Assembly: GCF_000758625.1 (NCBI RefSeq)
Contig: NZ_CP009283.1
Span: 1,189,501 to 1,253,500 of the forward strand
DNA: 64,000 bases
DNA from: Paenibacillus sp. FSL R7-0273
GTDB taxonomy: Bacteria; Bacillota; Bacilli; Paenibacillales; Paenibacillaceae
Reading direction: 5' to 3'
In this document: positions 59,610 through 64,000 of the stretch, piece by piece
Position numbering within the stretch: position 1 is the stretch's first letter
Layout: each line of letters begins with the position of its first letter
Program-made: the position numbers and the translations under genes
Notes under the pieces: generated by a model
Database searches by the model: none
Told to the model about the DNA's origin: nothing
The model's input: the letters and a program-made list of their open reading frames with translations, nothing else

Positions 59610-60455
59610 ATGATGAAAAAGAAATTGTTGCCGGGTGTTCTCACCCTGCTGCTGGGTGCTGTAATCGCGGGCTGCGGAAACAATAATGCGGCAAACTCCG
59701 GAGCGCAGAACAATGCGGGAGCAGACGTAAAGACAATCACCGCTGCTACAAGCGGAGTCAGCAATCCGTTCAGCTATGAAAAGGACGGTCAAATGACAGG
59801 TTACGATGTCGAAGTGATGAAGGCTGTTTTTGAAGGTCTTCCGGAATATAAATTGGATGTTCAGGCTATTGAATTCGAAGGCATTCTGACTGGCCTTGAT
59901 AACGGGCGTTTCCAGCTTGGGGCGAATAACTTCAGCTCTAATGAAGAAAGACGCAGCAAATACGATTTTTCTCTGCCGATTATTGAGAATGCCAATGTGT
60001 TCGTAGTACGCAAGGATGACGAGACGCTTAAGTCCGTTGAAGATCTGAAAGGCTATAAGGCTGTAACAGAAGTAGGGAACTCCGGCGCAACACTGCTTGA
60101 GAATTATAATGAAGCACACCCGGATGCCAAAGCAGAAATTATGTACACTGACGAGAACTTCGTGAAGCAGTTTGAAGGAATCGAAGCAGGTAAGTACGAT
60201 GTGCGCATCATTTCCCGCGTATCCGCTGAAAAGGCGATCAAAGAGCACGGTTTTACCAACCTGAAGGTTGTTTCCTTCTCCACTGAGAATAGTGATCCAG
60301 GCTCTTACATCCTGTTCTCTAAGTCCGCAGACAGTACACTGCTCGATGCAGTCAACAATAGAATCAAAGAAATGTACAACGACGGTACATTGCTGAAAAT
60401 CAGCGAAGAACAGCTGGGCGGCGACTACCTGCCTAAAAAAGAGCTAATGGAGTAA
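59610..60455 (+). CDS. polar amino acid ABC transporter substrate-binding lipoprotein
   Basis: A 281-residue lipoprotein. The lipobox is IAGC, and the fold is the family-3 solute-binding type (SNPFSYEKDGQMTGYDVEVM, ANNFSSNEERRSKYDFSLPI, DLKGYKAVTEVGNSGATLLE). It is closest in outline to cystine or S-containing amino acid binders (TcyJ/TcyK-like), but the ligand is inferred. The start at 59610 follows GAGGGGGAAG. It is the first of four co-directional genes with a CapA-like enzyme, a permease and an ATPase. Confidence 0.9.
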   Translation: MMKKKLLPGVLTLLLGAVIAGCGNNNAANSGAQNNAGADVKTITAATSGVSNPFSYEKDGQMTGYDVEVMKAVFEGLPEYKLDVQAIEFEGILTGLDNGRFQLGANNFSSNEERRSKYDFSLPIIENANVFVVRKDDETLKSVEDLKGYKAVTEVGNSGATLLENYNEAHPDAKAEIMYTDENFVKQFEGIEAGKYDVRIISRVSAEKAIKEHGFTNLKVVSFSTENSDPGSYILFSKSADSTLLDAVNNRIKEMYNDGTLLKISEEQLGGDYLPKKELME

Positions 60456-60473
60456 CAGCAGAAAGGGGATCGT

Positions 60474-61805
60474 ATGAAATTTCTAGTCTCGGGAGATGCG
60501 TTATTTTCCAGCAGCAATTTGTATAAGACGATGGACCCGGAGCTGCTTGCTCTTTTGCAGGGGGCCGATGAGGCTTTTACCAATGCAGAGTTTGTAACGC
60601 CAAGACGGAATACAGCTCCGGCTGCAGGCCGCGGCTATCAGACAAGCGTGCGTCCGAAGGCGCTGGATGAATTCAAGCATTTGAATATCCGTTATGTCAG
60701 CTTTGCGAATAATCACACGGGTGATTATGGGGTTGAAGGCATGGTGGATACCATTGAAGAAGCGGAAGCGCGCGGACTATTCCCTTTGGGGGTTGGCATG
60801 AGCCTGCATGAAGCCCGTAAGCCGGTCTTTATCGATACACCAGACGGGCGCATCGCCATTATTACCATTGATGTGACGAGAAGTGAGGTTTTTGCAGCCT
60901 CTAATCCGGGTAACGGCGTTCCGGCCCGTCCGGGCGTTAACCCGCTCCGCTGGTCGCGTACGTATGTCGTGAACGATCAGGATTTTGCTGCTTTAAAAGA
61001 AATCAGTGAACGGATCGGCATTGCTCCAAGTATGGAGGAAGGCAAGCGGATCGAGACCTATAAGAGTAAATCGGAGAATCACTATGAGTTCGGCTCCCTG
61101 TTTGAAGGCTACTTAACCTTTGAAAAGGGAGAGCATTCCCGTGTCAAAACGGCAGCGCATGAGCAGGATCAGCAGGAAATCTTCCGTACGATTCAGGACG
61201 CGCGGGAACGTGCTGATTACGTGTTTGTCAGTCTGCACACGCATGAAGGGGAGAATGAGAACTGGTACTCCGATTATCCGGCAGAGTTCATAGAAACCTT
61301 CGCACGGGGGGCAGTGGATGCAGGAGCGAGCTGTGTATTCGGACATGGTTCACACTTTACTAGAGGCGTGGAGCTGTACAAGGGTCAGCCTATTTTCTAC
61401 AACCTGGGCAGTCTGTTTATGGAGTTTGAGGCCGGAGAGTCGATTGTATCTCCAGAGATGTTCACCGCCTACGGTTATGCGGAGAATGAAGCTCCGTCTA
61501 CCCTGCACAAGAATAGAACCAAGGACAATGAGGGGAACTGGCAGGGCTTTTACAGCGACCGTAAATTCTCGGAAAACTTCCTGGTTATGTTCGATCTCAG
61601 TGTCGAGGAGAACCGGTTTGATTACCACCTGATTCCGATTGATCTTAGACTGACTCATCCGACAGTGACTAAGCGTGGTCTGCCTGTATTAGCTTCCGAG
61701 GAAGCGGCGGCCTCTCTGGTTAAACGGCTGAATGCTGTAAGCCAGGAACGGTATCAGACAGAAATCACCTACGAAGGCGAGCGTTTGACCGTCAAAAAAC
61801 GTTAA
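60474..61805 (+). CDS. CapA-family (PGA_cap) metallophosphatase-like protein
   Basis: A 443-residue protein of the CapA/PgsA calcineurin-like fold: LVSGDALF, TNAEFVTPRR, YVSFANNHTGDYGVEGMVDT, VFVSLHTHEGENENWY and VFGHGSHFTRGVELYKGQPI. No signal peptide or membrane segment is seen, so it is probably cytoplasmic, unlike capsule CapA. It lies between the binding-protein and permease genes, 18 bp after the former, so it belongs to the transport operon. The substrate may be a phosphate ester or a glutamyl compound linked to the imported molecule, which is inference. Confidence 0.82.
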   Translation: MKFLVSGDALFSSSNLYKTMDPELLALLQGADEAFTNAEFVTPRRNTAPAAGRGYQTSVRPKALDEFKHLNIRYVSFANNHTGDYGVEGMVDTIEEAEARGLFPLGVGMSLHEARKPVFIDTPDGRIAIITIDVTRSEVFAASNPGNGVPARPGVNPLRWSRTYVVNDQDFAALKEISERIGIAPSMEEGKRIETYKSKSENHYEFGSLFEGYLTFEKGEHSRVKTAAHEQDQQEIFRTIQDARERADYVFVSLHTHEGENENWYSDYPAEFIETFARGAVDAGASCVFGHGSHFTRGVELYKGQPIFYNLGSLFMEFEAGESIVSPEMFTAYGYAENEAPSTLHKNRTKDNEGNWQGFYSDRKFSENFLVMFDLSVEENRFDYHLIPIDLRLTHPTVTKRGLPVLASEEAAASLVKRLNAVSQERYQTEITYEGERLTVKKR

Positions 61806-61848
61806 TAACTGCATCATGTTAATTCATCGTGGAAGGAAGTAAATCTGC

Positions 61849-62604
61849 ATGGGAGAGATTTTTGATATAAACGCGGTGTTCACATCCATTCCTCTTCTGT
61901 TAGAGGTCCTTCCTGTGAGTCTGCAAATCACTGTCATTTCAATGATAGTCGGCCTTGTGTTTGCTTTGCTGTTTGCGATTATCCGGATGAAAAAAATCCC
62001 TGTGCTTAGCCAGCTGGTTACTGTTTTTATCTCATTTATACGGGGAACGCCTATCATCGTACAGCTGTACCTCACCTATAACGGGATACCGCTGCTGCTA
62101 AAATTCATTAATCAGGAGTACGGGACAGATTACAATATCAATGCCGTACCGGCGATGCTGTTTGTCCTGGTTACCTTCGCCTTTAATGAAGCGGCCTACA
62201 ATTCGGAGACCATCCGCGCTGCGCTGCAATCGGTGAATAAAGGCCAGATTGAGGCTGCAGAATCGCTGGGGATGACCTATCTTCAGGTGCTGAAAAGAGT
62301 CATCATGCCTCAAGCGCTTGTTGTAGCTATTCCGCCGCTCGGCAATGCCTTAATTGGACTGCTCAAGGGAACTTCCCTGGCCTTTGTTGCCGGTGTAATC
62401 GAAATGACCGCTAAGGGTAAAATTATCTCAGGCAGCAACTTCCGCTTCTTCGAGGTATATCTCGCACTCGCCATTATTTATTGGGTCCTGACTATTATCA
62501 TTGAACAGATTCTCAGATATATGGAGAGAAAATTCTCTATTCCGGATTCCGCACAGGCCGTGAACCGCGGCGGCTGGTTTTCCTGGGGAAGGAGAGGAAT
62601 CTGA
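61849..62604 (+). CDS. amino acid ABC transporter permease
   Basis: A 251-residue membrane protein of the HisM/GlnP family with five or so segments. The N-terminal sequence is LLEVLPVSLQITVISMIVGL. The EAA loop region is EAAESLGMTYLQVLKRVIMP, and FIRGTPIIVQLYL is typical of polar amino acid permeases. It would act as a homodimer, since only one permease gene is present. The start has AAGGAAG upstream. The stop overlaps the start of the ATPase gene. Confidence 0.93.
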   Translation: MGEIFDINAVFTSIPLLLEVLPVSLQITVISMIVGLVFALLFAIIRMKKIPVLSQLVTVFISFIRGTPIIVQLYLTYNGIPLLLKFINQEYGTDYNINAVPAMLFVLVTFAFNEAAYNSETIRAALQSVNKGQIEAAESLGMTYLQVLKRVIMPQALVVAIPPLGNALIGLLKGTSLAFVAGVIEMTAKGKIISGSNFRFFEVYLALAIIYWVLTIIIEQILRYMERKFSIPDSAQAVNRGGWFSWGRRGI

Positions 62605-63356
62605 TGATCAAGGTAAGTAACTTATCTAAATCCTTTCACGGCAATCTGATTCTGGATGATCTGTCGGTTGAGATTGAAAAAGGGGACGTAGTCGCCCTGA
62701 TCGGCTCCTCCGGTGCAGGTAAATCCACCTTTCTGCGTGCCTTGAACTGTCTGGAGCAGGCGGATAAGGGTGTGCTGGATCTCGAAGGCTTCAAAATCGA
62801 TTTTAGCACAATCACGAATAAGCAGCGGCTGGAGCTCCGGAAGCAGACGGCCATGGTCTTTCAGCATTTTAACCTGTTCCAGCACCGGACAGCACTGGAC
62901 AATGTCAAGGAAGGCCTGAAGATTGTCAAAAAAATGAATGACCGCGAAGCCGCGCAGATTGCCCTGGAGCAACTGGAGCAGGTGGGGCTCTCGGACCGGT
63001 CCCATTATTATCCGAAGCATCTGTCCGGCGGCCAGCAGCAGCGTGTGGGCATTGCCCGCGCACTGGCGATGAAGCCGAAGCTGCTGCTCCTGGACGAGCC
63101 TACCTCAGCGCTTGACCCTGAGCTCGTTGGCGAGGTGCTTCAGACCATCAAAAAGACGGCGGCCACCGGCCAGACGATGATTCTCGTTTCGCATGAAATG
63201 AGCTTCGTATATGAAGTAGCGAGTAAGGTGCTCTTTTTGGACAAAGGCAAAATAGTGGAGGAAGGCACGCCGGATCAGGTGTTCAATCATCCCAAATCCG
63301 AGCGGGCCAAAGAGTTCCTGCACAACTATTTCCGTAACAAAACCGGCAATCAGTAA
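62604..63356 (+). CDS. amino acid ABC transporter ATP-binding protein
   Basis: A 250-residue ABC ATPase of the polar amino acid class. Walker A is [10 protein letters not shown]-loop [13 protein letters not shown], signature [15 protein letters not shown], Walker [14 protein letters not shown] and H-loop SHEM. The ATG overlaps the permease stop codon (TGATG), so translation is coupled. A strong terminator ends the operon. Confidence 0.96.
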   Translation: MIKVSNLSKSFHGNLILDDLSVEIEKGDVVALIGSSGAGKSTFLRALNCLEQADKGVLDLEGFKIDFSTITNKQRLELRKQTAMVFQHFNLFQHRTALDNVKEGLKIVKKMNDREAAQIALEQLEQVGLSDRSHYYPKHLSGGQQQRVGIARALAMKPKLLLLDEPTSALDPELVGEVLQTIKKTAATGQTMILVSHEMSFVYEVASKVLFLDKGKIVEEGTPDQVFNHPKSERAKEFLHNYFRNKTGNQ

Positions 63357-63373
63357 GATCAGCCGGAGTAAAA

Positions 63374-63417
63374 GAACCCCGGAGAATGCGTGAGCTCACG
63401 CATTCCCCGGGGTTTTT
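63374..63417 (+). terminator. terminator of the amino acid ABC operon
   Basis: AACCCCGG and GAATGCGTGAGCTCACGCATTC form a long stem with CCGGGGTT at its base, followed by TTTTT. Confidence 0.92.
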
Positions 63418-63631
63418 AATGTAATATAAATGAAACGAATAATAATTAAATTGGTAAATATTATAAATGTAGATTCAACTGCTGAAGAAACTTGTACGAA
63501 ATGAAATGATCCTGTTTGTGCGGGGGCAAAAAGGATTATAAAGTAAGAAGGGACATACCCGTTTTTGTCGGTCGGAATTTCCTTAAGTTGCGTTGAACAA
63601 AGTACATCCTTTAGAGATGAGGAGATTGCAC

Positions 63632-63889
63632 ATGATTATTCTTGGAACCATCGTTGCAATTGTAACCGCTATCATTATATCCTCCTTCCTTGGCCCCTAC
63701 GGGCTGCTTACGATGCTTGCCGTAGGTTTTGGTTTTCTGTTCAGCATTCACGCCCGGCTCCGGGAGGTGCAGAGCGACCTAAAGCAGATTAAGCAGCATC
63801 TGGGGATTACGGAGGTAAAAGAAGCAAAGGTGAGTAATGAAGAGATTGAGGCGGAGCTGGAGCGGGAGATGGTGGTGGCTAGGGAGTGA
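63632..63889 (+). CDS. small membrane protein with coiled-coil tail
   Basis: An 85-residue protein. Two hydrophobic segments at the N terminus (IILGTIVAIVTAIIISSFLG, YGLLTMLAVGFGFLFSIHAR) are followed by a charged helical tail (DLKQIKQHLGI, NEEIEAELEREM). The family is not recognised. The start at 63632 has GAGGAG with 7-nt spacing; an upstream in-frame start at 63593 has none. Confidence 0.72.
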   Translation: MIILGTIVAIVTAIIISSFLGPYGLLTMLAVGFGFLFSIHARLREVQSDLKQIKQHLGITEVKEAKVSNEEIEAELEREMVVARE

Positions 63890-63910
63890 TGGTTTAATAT
63901 GGGATGAAAT

Positions 63911-63957
63911 AGGTGCGTGCTCTCCGTGGGAAAGAAATAGGAGGGGGCGCATTTTTT
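63911..63957 (+). terminator. terminator of the small membrane protein gene
   Basis: TGCG and CTCC pair with GGAG and CGCA across a loop, with some mismatches, followed by TTTTTTT. Confidence 0.65.
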
Positions 63958-64000
63958 TGTGGATCAAGGGAGAGATGCGAGCGGGAAGCCTCCATGGATT

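Overview
The window looks like a piece of a Paenibacillus chromosome (Firmicutes). The evidence is strong GGAGG-type ribosome binding sites with frequent TTG and GTG starts, a gene block syntenic with Bacillus (ydcC, alr, ndoAI, ndoA, tex), a Spo0E-like phosphatase, an S-layer homology protein, copper-amine-oxidase-like stalk domains, a Btr-type AraC regulator with a fused siderophore-binding domain, and many ECF sigma, MarR, TetR and WYL regulators. No rRNA, tRNA, CRISPR array, transposase or phage gene was recognised.

Layout. 1-4.4 kb: the end of an alpha-L-fucosidase, a repeat array, then a Fur-box-controlled siderophore regulator and siderophore-binding lipoprotein. 4.6-10.8 kb: an SPFH protein with a divergent NAD-kinase-like partner, a second repeat array, a Gln-rich coiled-coil protein, an L,D-transpeptidase and a BadF/GlcNAc-kinase-like protein. 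10.9-17.6 kb: a TPR-SUKH protein, a VOC protein with a divergent WYL regulator, an ABC-F ATPase with an attenuator-like leader, small membrane proteins and a third repeat array. 17.7-34.6 kb: three ECF sigma factor modules, a winged-helix regulator next to an MFS exporter, TatD, DoxX, MarR, a Spo0E-like protein and a TetR/MFS pair. 34.7-42 kb: a MarR-linked bactofilin-like operon, an AraC-GyrI regulator, a WYL-BtrH-like operon with one broken gene, and a secreted beta-propeller protein. 42.1-50.1 kb: ydcC-alr-ndoAI-ndoA, a TetR/MFS pair and tex. 50.6-56.5 kb: glycerate uptake and phosphorylation with a CdaR regulator, lipoproteins and an SLH-PrcB-like protein. 56.7-64 kb: a Tet-type ribosomal-protection GTPase, a repeat-rich spacer, and a polar amino acid ABC operon that contains a CapA-like enzyme.

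The most unusual signal is non-coding. Three separate arrays (14, 13 and 10 units) share a 51-bp period and a hairpin core related to AGAGGCA-loop-TGCCTCT. Each fills a spacer between convergent genes. Two further dispersed families form modules of four dyads with short-long-short spacing of about 50, 62 and 50 bp. Other points of interest are an in-frame TAA splitting a BtrH-like gene, apparent non-AUG starts (CTG for an ECF sigma factor, ATA for a TetR repressor), an 11-bp-pitch direct repeat ahead of an exporter next to a SARP-like regulator, paired Crp/Fnr-type boxes, and a candidate ABC-F attenuator with a three-codon leader.
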